A DNA stretch of 42,605 nt from JBBQXY01 sp051004815 (GCA_051004815.1 JBPCJY010000044.1:1-42605), one strand, 5' to 3'; positions 30,158 through 39,295 are shown, numbered from the stretch's first letter. Notes: generated from the sequence alone by a model not told the origin. Translations and numbers: made by a program.

Positions 30158-31141
30158 TTACCGCTGCAACACCTTCGCACGCTCCTCCGCGAGCATAAAC
30201 TCCTCCTGCATCGCCGCGTCGTGCATCGCAATCGCGGGAACATCGGGCTGCCGCAACGCGAAGTGATGCAAGTCAATCAGCGTTTGACGAGCAGTCGCGT
30301 CATCGCTCGTCACGCCATTCCAGATAAAGGGGTGCATCGTGGCCGGACGCAGGTAATTTTGCGACACCCAGGCGGCATCACCTATCAAGAACAACCGCGT
30401 CCCATTCGAGCGATTGATGAACATCCCAGTATTGCCAGCCGTGTGTCCCGGCAAAGGCACCAGAACGACCGAACCATCGCCAAACATATCGTAGCTTGAG
30501 CGAAAACCTTCATAGGTCGGCCCATGACAATCAAACAACTCGATGGGATTATCGCTCATCAATTGTCGCACCAGACCCTGGTTGGCATCGAGTAAACCCA
30601 GACGCGCAGCCTCGTATTCGACACGGTTGATACGCAGCGGCACACCCGGTATCTCAGGAATACCACTGACATGATCCCAGTGGAGATGGGACAGCAGCGC
30701 GAAATCAATATCGCTGGCATCCATCTCTAGCTCTTGCAAATGGCTGCGCAGCGATTGCTCAAATGCAAAATTGGCCAACGTCTTACGAAACAGGAGCGAT
30801 TGACCAATGATATACAAATAGATATCGGCACAGAGGCCCGTATCATACAAAAAAGTGGCCTGGGGATGGCGCACCAAAACAGCACTATGAGAAATCATAC
30901 GCGGGGCCAGCGTCAACGCACCACGCACAGCTATAGGTTCAGGAATAGTAACCGAGCCACAGCGCAAAAATGTGACCTCTATTTTAGGCATAGCCGAGGT
31001 ATCTAAACGAGACGATTTTGTCTGTATGTCATCCCACGCGGTAGTATTCCAGCGTTGTGGCAAAAAACTTTTGATCGCAAAACCCGCACCTACGGCACCC
31101 AAAGCGATGCTTCCAGCTGTCACCAAACTTCGTAACTTCAT
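30158..31141 (-). CDS. Metallo-beta-lactamase-fold hydrolase, membrane-anchored or exported
   Basis: The 327-residue product opens with a hydrophobic helix (about residues 5-27, SLVTAGSIALGAVGAGFAI) that is a signal or anchor. The MBL domain has the zinc motif SHLHWDHVSG (HxHxDH), a later metal His in PLPGHTAGNTG, and LIGDAAWV with the bridging Asp; the last His is in AMHDAAM. The pattern resembles AHL-lactonase-like or other quenching lactonases, but substrate is not assigned. Start: ATG 31141 with GGAAGGA; a TTG one codon earlier is possible. It follows the ArsR gene by 14 bases and is probably controlled by it. Confidence 0.85.
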   Translation of the reverse strand: MKLRSLVTAGSIALGAVGAGFAIKSFLPQRWNTTAWDDIQTKSSRLDTSAMPKIEVTFLRCGSVTIPEPIAVRGALTLAPRMISHSAVLVRHPQATFLYDTGLCADIYLYIIGQSLLFRKTLANFAFEQSLRSHLQELEMDASDIDFALLSHLHWDHVSGIPEIPGVPLRINRVEYEAARLGLLDANQGLVRQLMSDNPIELFDCHGPTYEGFRSSYDMFGDGSVVLVPLPGHTAGNTGMFINRSNGTRLFLIGDAAWVSQNYLRPATMHPFIWNGVTSDDATARQTLIDLHHFALRQPDVPAIAMHDAAMQEEFMLAEERAKVLQR

Positions 31142-31155
31142 CAATCCATCCTTCC

Positions 31156-31545
31156 TTACTTAACCACGTCCTTTGTCAGTAAACGAGAATCGTGTTCATG
31201 GTGCAAAGCAAGCAATAAATCGCGAAAGACATCCACAAGCTTGTGATTAGCCAACCGGTAATACACTTCATTGCCTTCTTTGCGCGAATGCACCAATTTG
31301 GCATTGGCCAGTTGGCGTAAATGCCCCGAAATGGTGGCAGGAGTAAGCCCTAATTGCTTGGCAATATCAGTAGAACGACATTCTACCGTCTCGTGCTCAG
31401 TACGTTCTTGCTCAAGTGGATCAGCCAACAATTCCAAGATTTGTCGGCGACTGCGATCACACATCAATGACAAAAAATGATCAACAAACTTGTCAACCTC
31501 TGGCGGACGACCAGCCGGTAAATACGATGAGTTGCTTGCAGGCAT
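31156..31545 (-). CDS. ArsR-family transcriptional repressor
   Basis: Winged-helix regulator of about 129 residues. The recognition region is clear: STDIAKQLGLTPATISGHLRQLANAKLVHSRKEGNEVYYRLANHKLVDVFRDLL. No canonical CxC metal site is seen in the recognition helix, so it may sense something other than a metal; cysteines are in MCDRSRR and VECRS. Two starts: ATG 31545 with GGGAG upstream (chosen) and ATG 31596 without one. It leads an operon with the MBL hydrolase and has a consensus promoter upstream; self-repression is typical of the family. Confidence 0.85.
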   Translation of the reverse strand: MPASNSSYLPAGRPPEVDKFVDHFLSLMCDRSRRQILELLADPLEQERTEHETVECRSTDIAKQLGLTPATISGHLRQLANAKLVHSRKEGNEVYYRLANHKLVDVFRDLLLALHHEHDSRLLTKDVVK

Positions 31546-31623
31546 ATAATATATGCTCCCTTTTCTCCGATCAGGTAAGCAGTAGCTCACCCACATCGTT
31601 GTAGCTCAACTGATCTTTCATGG

Positions 31624-31652
31624 ATTATACTCTAAGCACAACTAGCAGTCAA
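31624..31652 (-). promoter_or_regulatory. Consensus promoter of the arsR-MBL operon
   Basis: On the minus strand, TTGACT (31647-31652), a 17-base spacer and TATAAT (31624-31629). Initiation near 31617 lies 20 bases before the upstream ATG and about 70 before the preferred one. Confidence 0.8.
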
Positions 31653-31764
31653 AGCAAATGTTCCCCACTTTCGCATGCCAGAAAAACTCACCACTAGAAG
31701 TTATAGAACTTGGAAGATTATAATAAAGAGTAATTGATACACCGCCCTTGAAGGAGCATCACCT

Positions 31765-33129
31765 ATGGACTCCCATCCTACCGCACTGCTCGCAAACTTC
31801 TGCGCACATCTGCGCGGCTCAGATATACCGGAAACCGTGCGTACTCGTGTACGCTACCTGTTGCTAGATCATCTGGCGGTAACGATACGCGGCTCCGTGC
31901 TGCCATCCAGCCAGGCGACCTACCGCATGCTACAAGCCATGGCCGCGTACAGTCGTGCTGGTGTCACTATCCTGGGTCGAGAGGAACGAGCGGAGGCCGC
32001 ATGGGCCGCGTTAGCCAATGGCGTTGCGGCCCACGGCCTGGAAATGGACGACGTGGAGAACCGCTCCTCCCTACATCCCGGTGTCGTCGTCTTTCCGGCG
32101 GCATTGGCCTTAGCCGAACAACTGCATGCCTCAGCAGAAGATTTCTATGCCGCCATCGTTGTGGGCTACGAGGTAACGCTTCGCGTGGGTGCCGCCCTCA
32201 ATCCCGCCTCGGCTTACGAGCGCGGCTTTCATCCTACCGCGATTTGTGGCACCTTGGGCGCAACAGCAGCCAGTGCGCGACTGCTGGGCTTATCTTCAGA
32301 GCAGATGCAGAGGGCTTTGGGCATCGCGGGCAGCATGGCCGCCGGTTCTATGGCCTACCTCAACGATGGTGCGTGGACAAAACGGCTGCATCCCGGTTGG
32401 GCCTCGCACGCTGGCATTATGGCAGCACGCCTGGCCACCGCGGGGTTTGTTGGTCCCACCGCCATCCTGGAGAGCCGCTATGGCTTCCTCTCCGCGTATT
32501 CCTCCATGGGCGATAGCGACGCGCTGCAAGTGGCCCGCCATGGCGATTTCGCCATCATGGATGTCTCGCTCAAGCCCTATGCCTGCTGCCGCTACATGCA
32601 CGGCCCCATCGACTGCCTGCTTGAGATCAGGCAAAAGTATACACCTGATCCCGCGCATATTGTCTCCATTCGCTGCGGAATATTAACCGGCGGTCGCGGA
32701 CTGATCGCCGACCCCATTGAACAGAAGCGACAGGCCAGTAATGTCGTCGAAGCACAGTTCAGTATGCCCTTTGGCGCAGCCATCGCCCTGCTCACGGGCC
32801 AGGCCGGATTGTCAGTCTTCAACGAGCAATGGTTGCAAAACGAAGAGCTGCGCCAACTCATGCAAAAAGTTACATGCTACACCTCGCCCGAATTGGACGA
32901 TCACTACCCCGCGGAATGGCGTGCCTCGGCCAGTATAGAAATGGATGATGGGAGAACATACAGCGCACAAAGTCGTTATGCCCTCGGTGATCCCCATAAT
33001 CCCTTGAGTTGGCAGCAACTGGAAGCCCGTTTTCATGAACTGGTCGCCCCCGTGCTACCCGATGTACAGCAACGAGAAAAACTCATCGCAAGGGTAAAGA
33101 CGTTAGATCAAACAGCTTATTTCACCTGA
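31765..33129 (+). CDS. MmgE/PrpD family protein
   Basis: The 454-residue cytosolic protein spans the whole MmgE/PrpD fold, which includes 2-methylcitrate dehydratase, cis-aconitate decarboxylase and iminodisuccinate epimerase. Seen: LLDHLAVTIRGS near the N-terminus, ANGVAAHGLEMDDVENRSSLHPGVVVFPAALALAEQ (the family hallmark with the DD and H residues), HPTAICGTLGATAASARLLGL, TKRLHPGWASHAGIMAARLA and KPYACCRYMHGPIDCLLEI. No propionate or itaconate genes lie nearby, so the substrate is open. AAGGAG precedes the ATG; a TATAAT at 31719-31724 may be its -10. Its end overlaps the convergent molybdoenzyme gene by 13 bases. Confidence 0.88.
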   Translation: MDSHPTALLANFCAHLRGSDIPETVRTRVRYLLLDHLAVTIRGSVLPSSQATYRMLQAMAAYSRAGVTILGREERAEAAWAALANGVAAHGLEMDDVENRSSLHPGVVVFPAALALAEQLHASAEDFYAAIVVGYEVTLRVGAALNPASAYERGFHPTAICGTLGATAASARLLGLSSEQMQRALGIAGSMAAGSMAYLNDGAWTKRLHPGWASHAGIMAARLATAGFVGPTAILESRYGFLSAYSSMGDSDALQVARHGDFAIMDVSLKPYACCRYMHGPIDCLLEIRQKYTPDPAHIVSIRCGILTGGRGLIADPIEQKRQASNVVEAQFSMPFGAAIALLTGQAGLSVFNEQWLQNEELRQLMQKVTCYTSPELDDHYPAEWRASASIEMDDGRTYSAQSRYALGDPHNPLSWQQLEARFHELVAPVLPDVQQREKLIARVKTLDQTAYFT

Positions 33130-34748
33130 ATCATCACCTCGTGATACCCCGTCGCACCATTTGGCACCGTCCCCTGCTTCTTACTCGTCTGCACCGCTCC
33201 GGTACCATCCGTCGCACGCGCCGCCAATATCGTGTTGCCAGTAGCCGTAGGTGTCCACTGCCACGACCAGAAAACCCAGGAATCCTTGGAGAGCGGTGCT
33301 GCTAACGTTGCCACATTCCAGGTTATCCCATTATCCGCACTCACCTCCACCTTTTCAATGCCCCTATTACCAGCAAAGGCAAAACCCGCGACCTCTACAG
33401 GCTGTCCCATAGCCACCTGACTGCTTGGACGGTCTATGCGGTTCATCGTATGTAGCGGGCCGTTATACCACCCCTGGTCCGAATACAATCCTCCAACAAA
33501 ATGGTCGGTCAATTCAATACGCGTCAACCACTTGGGCTGCTCTTCTCCATATCGGCCAGGAATGAGGGCGCGTACCGGGAAGCCATGTCGCACTGGCAAC
33601 TCTTCTCCATTCATACGCCAGACGATCAGCGCGTCCGCCTCCAATACTTCGTTCAATGGCAGACTGTTATTATACCCATCGACGCTGTAGAATGCTACAT
33701 GGGTCGCACTCGATTGCGCCTCTCCGTGCCGTGCCAACAGCGAACGCAACGTTATGCCCTGCCAGACCGCCGTACTGATCAATCGTCCACCGACATATAT
33801 CCCATTCGCGATACATTCAAGCGTAACCGCCCGTGAAATGGAAGGTACATTTTGCAAATCTTCGTAGCTATACGTTCCGGCATTGCCCACCAAGCCAGTG
33901 ACCTCCAATCGCCACGCTGCCGTACTTGGCGTTGGATCAATCGGATTCTGCGTCACCACGTAGTGTTCGCTATTAGGTGTTATCGGGTCTGTGTGACCAT
34001 TGTGCGTCACGGTAAACATACCATCATACGAGGCATAATTGCTCAAAAAGCCGTTCACCAGTCCTATGATGCCCCCTCCCGCTCCCACGGTCACAGCGGC
34101 TACACCCGCACGCGCCAACAACTGACGCCGCCCCTCGGCCACAGCTGAGGAATTTTCTCGCGCTTGCTTGGGCAGCAATGCCCGATACGCCAGGCAGAGC
34201 GTCAAACCATACAAACCAAAGTCTGCCAGCAAAGCGAGAATGGTCACGGTTATCGCCCAGTTGATCGTCAACCCAAAGAAGTTTTGTCGTAGTTCATCCC
34301 AAAAGAGGATAGTACCGGCACCAGCCATCACCAGGGCAAAGATCGCGCCAATCATCCACTCACGTCTTCCAGGGCGATAGCCCCGTGCGGGCCATGGCAC
34401 ACGAGCCAATGCGGCATACAATACACCTAATACCGTCCCCAGACCAACCATGCCCAACAACGCGAAGAGGAGCGGCGTCTTCTTGGCATTTGGCCCAAAG
34501 GTGAGCAGCAGACGCAAGAAGGTGTCCACCGAAATATGTTTGAGAATAAAATCACCAAAAAGCTCTACCGGGGTCGGTACTCCCGCTGCCAGTCGCAGTA
34601 TTCCCATCAACAAGACAGCCATTAAACTGGCTACGAAACCGGAGATGAGCGACAATAATACCATCGTCAATAATCTTTTGCTACTAAAACGCTGCTGTGG
34701 TTTAGCAATTACTTCGACAGCGTTTTCACTGGTGCTTTGCTTTGCCAT
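33117..34748 (-). CDS. Membrane-fused molybdopterin oxidoreductase (sulfite oxidase-like)
   Basis: The 543-residue product has five hydrophobic segments in its first ~235 residues, the last preceded by RRQLLARAG. The remaining part is a sulfite-oxidase-type Mo-cofactor domain: WRLEVTGLVG, the Mo-ligand cysteine in TLECIANG (C312), VWQGITLRSLL, GFPVRALIPGRYGEEQPKWLTRIEL, and a C-terminal Ig-like dimerisation domain (VEVAGFAFAGNRGIEKVEVSADNGITW). The Mo domain is probably extracytoplasmic. Electron partner unknown; no heme site seen. Start: ATG 34748 with GGAAGG. It overlaps the upstream GT-C gene by 23 bases and is probably co-transcribed with it. Confidence 0.87.
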   Translation of the reverse strand: MAKQSTSENAVEVIAKPQQRFSSKRLLTMVLLSLISGFVASLMAVLLMGILRLAAGVPTPVELFGDFILKHISVDTFLRLLLTFGPNAKKTPLLFALLGMVGLGTVLGVLYAALARVPWPARGYRPGRREWMIGAIFALVMAGAGTILFWDELRQNFFGLTINWAITVTILALLADFGLYGLTLCLAYRALLPKQARENSSAVAEGRRQLLARAGVAAVTVGAGGGIIGLVNGFLSNYASYDGMFTVTHNGHTDPITPNSEHYVVTQNPIDPTPSTAAWRLEVTGLVGNAGTYSYEDLQNVPSISRAVTLECIANGIYVGGRLISTAVWQGITLRSLLARHGEAQSSATHVAFYSVDGYNNSLPLNEVLEADALIVWRMNGEELPVRHGFPVRALIPGRYGEEQPKWLTRIELTDHFVGGLYSDQGWYNGPLHTMNRIDRPSSQVAMGQPVEVAGFAFAGNRGIEKVEVSADNGITWNVATLAAPLSKDSWVFWSWQWTPTATGNTILAARATDGTGAVQTSKKQGTVPNGATGYHEVMIQVK

Positions 34749-36210
34749 GTGCATTTCCTTCCAACGTCAACCTGTGCAGGTGCTTTACCTCGCGCCACAA
34801 GCCTATGGCGAGAGCTATGCCTAATCCCGCCATTACAACATCATAAACATACGCGTAATAAACATGCCAATCCGTCGTTGCATTGAAAAAATACTGTGTC
34901 AACGAAATACAAGTAAAATACCACGCTATCAACACGGCCAATCCTTTTCCGCTTAGTCCTCCCTGCCGTGTCCATACGGGACCAATCAGCACAGCAATCC
35001 AGGGCAATAATGCCGTGGTATACCAGGGGAAAACATGCGATGAAACCGCCAGCACCGTACCCATCAAGACCATTGTAGCCGCCTCCATACTGGTACGCTT
35101 AAAGACGCGCATCACCAGCACCGCCAACGACATCACCCCCAGTACCAGGACATCCACAATATGCTGTTGCAAAAGTGCCGCCCTCGTGTAGCCCTCACCA
35201 AAACTGAGCGCATAAGTCACTACTTGTACGATACCCGCGTTCCCACCTTCCTCACCTGAATACGTCGCGAAATAGCCCAGCACTTGCCCATGTCCCAGGA
35301 TCAGATACGGCATATAGCCCACAATGATCGTGCCAATACAGGCGGCTAGTAAAGCCCAATCCTTGCGACGCATGACAACTAATAGCAAAAAAATTGGATA
35401 GATTTTTGTTAGCGTCGCCACACCAATCAAAATACCCGTCAAGACTCGTGCTCCCCGCCTTGTACTGGTCGCGCTCAACACAGCAAGTACCATGAAGGGC
35501 AGCGTAATGACATCCACATGCCCCTGTATCGCAAACTCAATAATAGGCAGTGGACACCAGGCGTAGATAATTACGCGGCGCGCATCCAGACCCTTGCGCA
35601 CAAGCAAAAAAGCCAATGCTCCACACGTCACCATGTCGAAAACGATAAATATCCCTTTGAGAAAGAAGAGATTACTGGGTGCCAACAGGTAGCTCAAGAG
35701 ATAGACAGCCTGCGCTCCCGGTGGATAGATCGATGGAACATTACGAAAACGACTGTTGCCAAAGATCAAGCCATCTTGCAATGACTTGAACACTTGCGCA
35801 TTCGGAGGATACACATATGGACTAAAGCCGTGCAACGTCACCCGCGCATCCCACAGGTATCGCCATGAATCATGCGACAAATTCGGCGGCAATGGCAGGA
35901 GCAGCGCACGAAAAAACAATGCTCCGCAAAAGATAATACCCAGTTCAATCCAACGCCAACGCCCGTTCAAAGGCTTCGTACATAAAACAAATAAGCACGC
36001 AGACAAATAAGGCAGAAAACAAAGCATCCAAAGCAGTAAAAACGGCGTGAGCGTCGATGCATCCGGTTGTGCTACCGTCTCAAGGAGAGTATATAGTACA
36101 ATTGAAAGAATGAGCGTTACAACCAGCACAATTATACGCCACCATGGACGCTTTCCCAAATAAGGAGTCTCGGGTACCTTTGTGTGGTGAGATACTTGCA
36201 ATATAGACAT
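34726..36210 (-). CDS. Multi-spanning GT-C glycosyltransferase (GT87/mannosyltransferase-like)
   Basis: The roughly 494-residue product has about ten to twelve membrane helices. After TM2 it shows LPPNLSHDSWRYLWDARVTLHGFSPYVYPP, where the Asp after the first loop and the RYLWD..G.nPY pattern are typical of polyprenol-phosphate-mannose-dependent GT-C enzymes; IYPPGAQAVYLLSY and GVATLTKIYPIFLL also fit. It would transfer a sugar from a lipid carrier on the outer face of the membrane. Start: ATG 36210 with GAGAGA; the longer frame starts from TTG without support. Overlap with the molybdoenzyme gene suggests one transcript, though no functional link is obvious. Confidence 0.82.
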   Translation of the reverse strand: MSILQVSHHTKVPETPYLGKRPWWRIIVLVVTLILSIVLYTLLETVAQPDASTLTPFLLLWMLCFLPYLSACLFVLCTKPLNGRWRWIELGIIFCGALFFRALLLPLPPNLSHDSWRYLWDARVTLHGFSPYVYPPNAQVFKSLQDGLIFGNSRFRNVPSIYPPGAQAVYLLSYLLAPSNLFFLKGIFIVFDMVTCGALAFLLVRKGLDARRVIIYAWCPLPIIEFAIQGHVDVITLPFMVLAVLSATSTRRGARVLTGILIGVATLTKIYPIFLLLVVMRRKDWALLAACIGTIIVGYMPYLILGHGQVLGYFATYSGEEGGNAGIVQVVTYALSFGEGYTRAALLQQHIVDVLVLGVMSLAVLVMRVFKRTSMEAATMVLMGTVLAVSSHVFPWYTTALLPWIAVLIGPVWTRQGGLSGKGLAVLIAWYFTCISLTQYFFNATTDWHVYYAYVYDVVMAGLGIALAIGLWREVKHLHRLTLEGNAHGKAKHQ

Positions 36211-36308
36211 ATCTCTCGTTTTGGCCTTTCCAACGGAACTTCGTTCTCGCTCTTTACACGAAAAGTAATAGCTTTCTTTTTCAGTATGGATGGTACGCAA
36301 ATATGTAT

Positions 36309-36338
36309 TTTATACTCCTCTTTCATCTTTTTGGTCAA
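36309..36338 (-). promoter_or_regulatory. Promoter of the GT-C/molybdoenzyme unit
   Basis: On the minus strand TTGACC (36333-36338), an 18-base spacer and TATAAA (36309-36314), about 100 bases before the start codon at 36210. Confidence 0.6.
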
Positions 36339-36403
36339 CTTGTCCGTGTCTATAGTGGATATATGTCCTGTGCGCATATCCTATCAAGATAAAGGAGCAC
36401 ACC

Positions 36404-36582
36404 ATGCCAAGAAAAAAGAAAGCAGAGCCTTTGAGTGGCGTAGGCGATAAAGAAGAAAGAATGTACGAACACATCAAAGCATCAGCAAAAAAAGTGGTCG
36501 CTACGGAAATCGGGCCGAGGAGGTTGCCGCACGAACCGTGATGAAGCATCACAAGGAAGAGGGCCATAAAAAAGACCAATAA
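36404..36582 (+). CDS. Small charged protein read across an A7 run (frameshift)
   Basis: AAAGGAG is followed by an ATG reading MPRKKKAEPLSGVGDKEER and YEHIKASAKK, after which this frame gives unrelated residues and stops at 36539. After a -1 shift at the A7 run (36487-36493), it continues SGRYGNRAEEVAARTVMKHH and ends at TAA 36580-36582, giving about 59 residues. The combined sequence fits small, highly charged proteins (EHIK...RA.EVAARTV.KHH.EEG) often labelled plasmid stabilisation proteins; that label is weak. The run is in the exact A-AAA-AAA slippery phase, so programmed slippage is possible, as are a real one-base deletion or a sequencing error. Confidence 0.65.
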
Positions 36583-36604
36583 CCTGCTAAAGAACATGAA
36601 ACCA

Positions 36605-36634
36605 TTGCGCTTCCTATGCTATCGTTAGTATAAT
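36605..36634 (+). promoter_or_regulatory. Candidate promoter for the LLM oxidoreductase pair
   Basis: TTGCGC (36605-36610), 18-base spacer, perfect TATAAT (36629-36634). The sequence CTATCGTT occurs on both sides of the -10 about 20 bases apart and may be a binding site. Confidence 0.5.
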
Positions 36635-36711
36635 AACTATCGTTTGGTAAGCAATCTTGGTTCCGGGTTGCGCATAAACCGCACACAACGATCAGCATAA
36701 GGAGTTACTAT

Positions 36712-37620
36712 ATGCGATTGGGATTACAGGTCCCGATTTTTACCTGGCCGAACGGCCAGAGCCAGTTGGGGCAGACATTTGGGGAAATCGCCGAGCGTGC
36801 CGAGCGGGCAGGCCTCTATAGCCTGTGGGTTATGGATCATTTCTTCCAAATTGCTAATGTCGGGCCACCGGAGAACGAAATGCTTGAAGGGTATGCAGCC
36901 CTGGCCTTCGCAGCCGGGCGTACCAGCCGCATCAAACTCGGTACCATGGTCACCGGTGTCACCTACCGCTACCCCGGTATCCTGGTGAAAACCGTTACCA
37001 CCCTGGATGTACTTTCCAGTGGGCGTGCCTATCTCGGTATTGGAGCCGCCTGGAACGAGCAGGAACACAAGGGCTTAGGCGTCCCCTTTCCACCGCTCTC
37101 CGAACGTTTTGAGCGTTTAGAAGAGACACTGCAAATCGCCCTCCAAATGTGGTCTGGTGATGAAAAACCCTATGCCGGGAAGCACTATCAACTGGCTCGT
37201 CCACTCAATTCGCCGCAATCTGTCCAGCGACCACACCCACCTATCCTTATTGGCGGCAGTGGTGAGCGCAAAACCTTGCGTTTAGTCGCCCAATACGCTG
37301 ACGCTTGCAATCTTTTCGCTCGGATGGGCGATGAAGTGTTGCAGCATAAGCTGGATACGCTGCGCGAACATTGCGAGGCAGTTGGCCGTCCCTACGAACA
37401 GATCGAGAAGACCGTCCTCGACCATCTCAACATCACCTGCGACGGTAGGAATGGTAGCATGACTCCCGCCGCCGCCGTTGAACACTTCGCGCACCTGGCT
37501 TCCATGGGCATCGACCAGGGCATTTTTAACCTTGCTAACGTGAGCGACCCGGAGGTCTTCGACCTGCTAGCTACCGAGATCGTGCCACAAGTTGAACGCA
37601 TTCAGGTAGCCGGTCGCTAA
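36712..37620 (+). CDS. LLM-class flavin/F420-dependent oxidoreductase
   Basis: TIM-barrel oxidoreductase of 302 residues, luciferase-like monooxygenase family. Seen: MRLGLQVPIFTWPNGQ, LYSLWVMDHFFQI, RTSRIKLGTMVTGVTYRYPGILVKTVTTLDVLSSGRAYLGIGAAWNEQEHKGLGVPFP and PPILIGGSGERKTLRLVAQYADACNLF, the usual blocks of F420-dependent members. AAGGAG precedes the ATG. The next gene, 20 bases on, is an F420/PPOX-type protein, which supports F420 as cofactor. Substrate unknown. Confidence 0.9.
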   Translation: MRLGLQVPIFTWPNGQSQLGQTFGEIAERAERAGLYSLWVMDHFFQIANVGPPENEMLEGYAALAFAAGRTSRIKLGTMVTGVTYRYPGILVKTVTTLDVLSSGRAYLGIGAAWNEQEHKGLGVPFPPLSERFERLEETLQIALQMWSGDEKPYAGKHYQLARPLNSPQSVQRPHPPILIGGSGERKTLRLVAQYADACNLFARMGDEVLQHKLDTLREHCEAVGRPYEQIEKTVLDHLNITCDGRNGSMTPAAAVEHFAHLASMGIDQGIFNLANVSDPEVFDLLATEIVPQVERIQVAGR

Positions 37621-37640
37621 TCTTCTTTTGAAAGTGGCAA

Positions 37641-38093
37641 ATGACCAAGCGTACTACGTTATCGGAAGCCGAGGCGGCATTTGTGCATACACAACGTGTC
37701 GCCCGGCTTGCCACTGCCGACGCAGACGGGAATCCTCACGTCATTCCCGTCTGCTACGCCTTTGATGGCACCCGCTTCTATATATCCCTGGATGAGAAGC
37801 CCAAACGGGTCGCTGGCAATCAACTGCGCCGTGTTCGCAACATCGAAGTACGTCCAGAAGTTGCCTTGGTCATCGACCAGTACAGCGACGATTGGTCACA
37901 CCTTGGCTATATCTTGATTCACGCCCATGCCGCACTGATTCCACCGGAAAATACGAGCATTCATCCGCAAGCCTTAACCCTGTTACGCGAACGCTACGTG
38001 CAGTACCGCACAATGGCCCTCGAAAAATATCCCATCATCGCTATCACACCGACACAAGTCATATCCTGGGGGCCTGCCTTATTTTCTGTCTAA
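37641..38093 (+). CDS. PPOX-class F420-dependent oxidoreductase (Rv0121-like)
   Basis: A 150-residue split-barrel protein of the pyridoxamine-5'-phosphate-oxidase clan. Seen: EAEAAFVHTQRVARLATADADGNPHVIPVCYAFDG, then YISLDEKPKRV.NQLRRVRNIEVRPEVALVIDQYSDDW, and a C-terminal PIIAITPTQVISWG, matching the F420-binding subgroup rather than true PdxH. The ribosome site is weak (GAAAGTGG). It is probably co-transcribed with the LLM gene and may share F420. Its end overlaps the convergent PaiB-like gene by 15 bases. Confidence 0.85.
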   Translation: MTKRTTLSEAEAAFVHTQRVARLATADADGNPHVIPVCYAFDGTRFYISLDEKPKRVAGNQLRRVRNIEVRPEVALVIDQYSDDWSHLGYILIHAHAALIPPENTSIHPQALTLLRERYVQYRTMALEKYPIIAITPTQVISWGPALFSV

Positions 38094-38702
38094 ACGCTGC
38101 CGCATAAGCTCCGCCGTGTCAGGACTCATTGCCTCACCTAGCGCAGCGATCACCCTCTGCTGATCCGCCGCAGAGCGATTCTGGCTCAACTTGAACTTAC
38201 CCTCCAGGCGCGTTATCTCGATTTCAAAACCAACGATTGCCTTGAGCTTCTTCTGGAGAGACTCGTCCGGCATCTCCAGGTGCCAGGGTCTGGCAAATTG
38301 CGCCTCGTTCTCATCAACACTTGCCTGCAATATCCTCAAAAGTTCCGAGCTATCCTCGATCAAACGCGGCATACCATAAGCATGCACGGCTGCATAGTTC
38401 CAGGTAGGCACGCTCTCCTCCACATCATCTCTATACCAGGAAGGTGAAACATAGGAGTGTGACCCCTGGAAAATGACCAGCACCTCCTTCGTCTCATCCA
38501 ACATGCGCCACTGCGCATTCCCCCGTGCCATGTGCGCCCTCAGCACACCTTGCGAACCACGTCCAGCGTCCAAAAGAAATGGCAGATGGTTCGCGACTGG
38601 CACCCCTTCACGTTGTGTCACCAGAATGCCAAAACTATATTCCTGGATAAATTGGTGCAATGCGTTGATATCATTTTCGCGAAAATGCGCAGGTATATAC
38701 AT
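38079..38702 (-). CDS. PaiB-family FMN-binding protein
   Basis: A 207-residue protein of the FMN-binding negative transcriptional regulator (PaiB) family. Landmarks: MYIPAHFRENDINALHQFIQEYSFGILVT at the N-terminus, GVPVANHLPFLLD, LRAHMARGNAQWR, VLVIFQGSHSYVSPSWY, VPTWNYAAVHAYG, and the C-terminal IVGFEIEITRLEGKFKLSQNRS. All blocks are intact and length is typical. The family name comes from a Bacillus regulator of sporulation and protease genes; many members are probably flavin-binding enzymes. GAGGG precedes the ATG. Alone on its strand. Confidence 0.9.
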   Translation of the reverse strand: MYIPAHFRENDINALHQFIQEYSFGILVTQREGVPVANHLPFLLDAGRGSQGVLRAHMARGNAQWRMLDETKEVLVIFQGSHSYVSPSWYRDDVEESVPTWNYAAVHAYGMPRLIEDSSELLRILQASVDENEAQFARPWHLEMPDESLQKKLKAIVGFEIEITRLEGKFKLSQNRSAADQQRVIAALGEAMSPDTAELMRQRLDRK

Positions 38703-38839
38703 CTATTTTCCCTCAACCGTGCTGTAGAATAGCTAGTATCTGTTATATGATTACAACAATAACCGATTACCTTACATAGTGCTACAGCCAACTTTGTTGT
38801 AAGCCATTTCCTTGGCTCTTGTGATACAAGGAGACTCCC

Positions 38840-39295
38840 ATGCCAGAAAAAAATTACCAGGATCGTGATCTCCTCGACAAGCTGAGCATTAAACCAGGCC
38901 ACGCGGTAGCCTTCGCTACCGCTGCTCGGGAAATCGATCCGCATCTGTCCCAACACATTATCGAACGAACAGGACGCCCTCCTGCAACAGAAGACGAAGC
39001 TCTTGATATCGTTCTGGCTGTTATAGATGAGGCAAGCGATGCCACTGCGTTGCTTAAGAAATGGCGACAGTACCTCGCGCCGAGCGGGGGCATCTGGCTC
39101 CTCACAGCCAAACGCGGCCAGCCTGGCTACGTGGATCAGCGCGTATTGATTACCGCTGGACAGCAAGCAGAGGTCGTAGATAATAAGATCTGCTCGGTTT
39201 CTCCTACCATGAGCGCGATGCGCTTCGTGATCAGAAAAAAGGACCGACGAGTAAAAAACTTACCTTCAAATAATCCAATAGGCCCTTTGCATTGA
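38840..39295 (+). CDS. DUF3052 family protein
   Basis: A 151-residue soluble protein. LLDKLSIKPGHAVAFAT at the N-terminus, the helical RPPATEDEALDIVLAVIDEASDATALLKKW, GGIWLLTAKRG, and DNKICSVSPTMSAMRFVIRKKDR match the DUF3052 layout (LGIKPG...W...K...D.KVC.VDETWS..RFV.RK), though the usual W in DETWS is Met here. Function of the family is not established. AAGGAG precedes the ATG. It is divergent from the PaiB-like gene. Confidence 0.75.
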   Translation: MPEKNYQDRDLLDKLSIKPGHAVAFATAAREIDPHLSQHIIERTGRPPATEDEALDIVLAVIDEASDATALLKKWRQYLAPSGGIWLLTAKRGQPGYVDQRVLITAGQQAEVVDNKICSVSPTMSAMRFVIRKKDRRVKNLPSNNPIGPLH

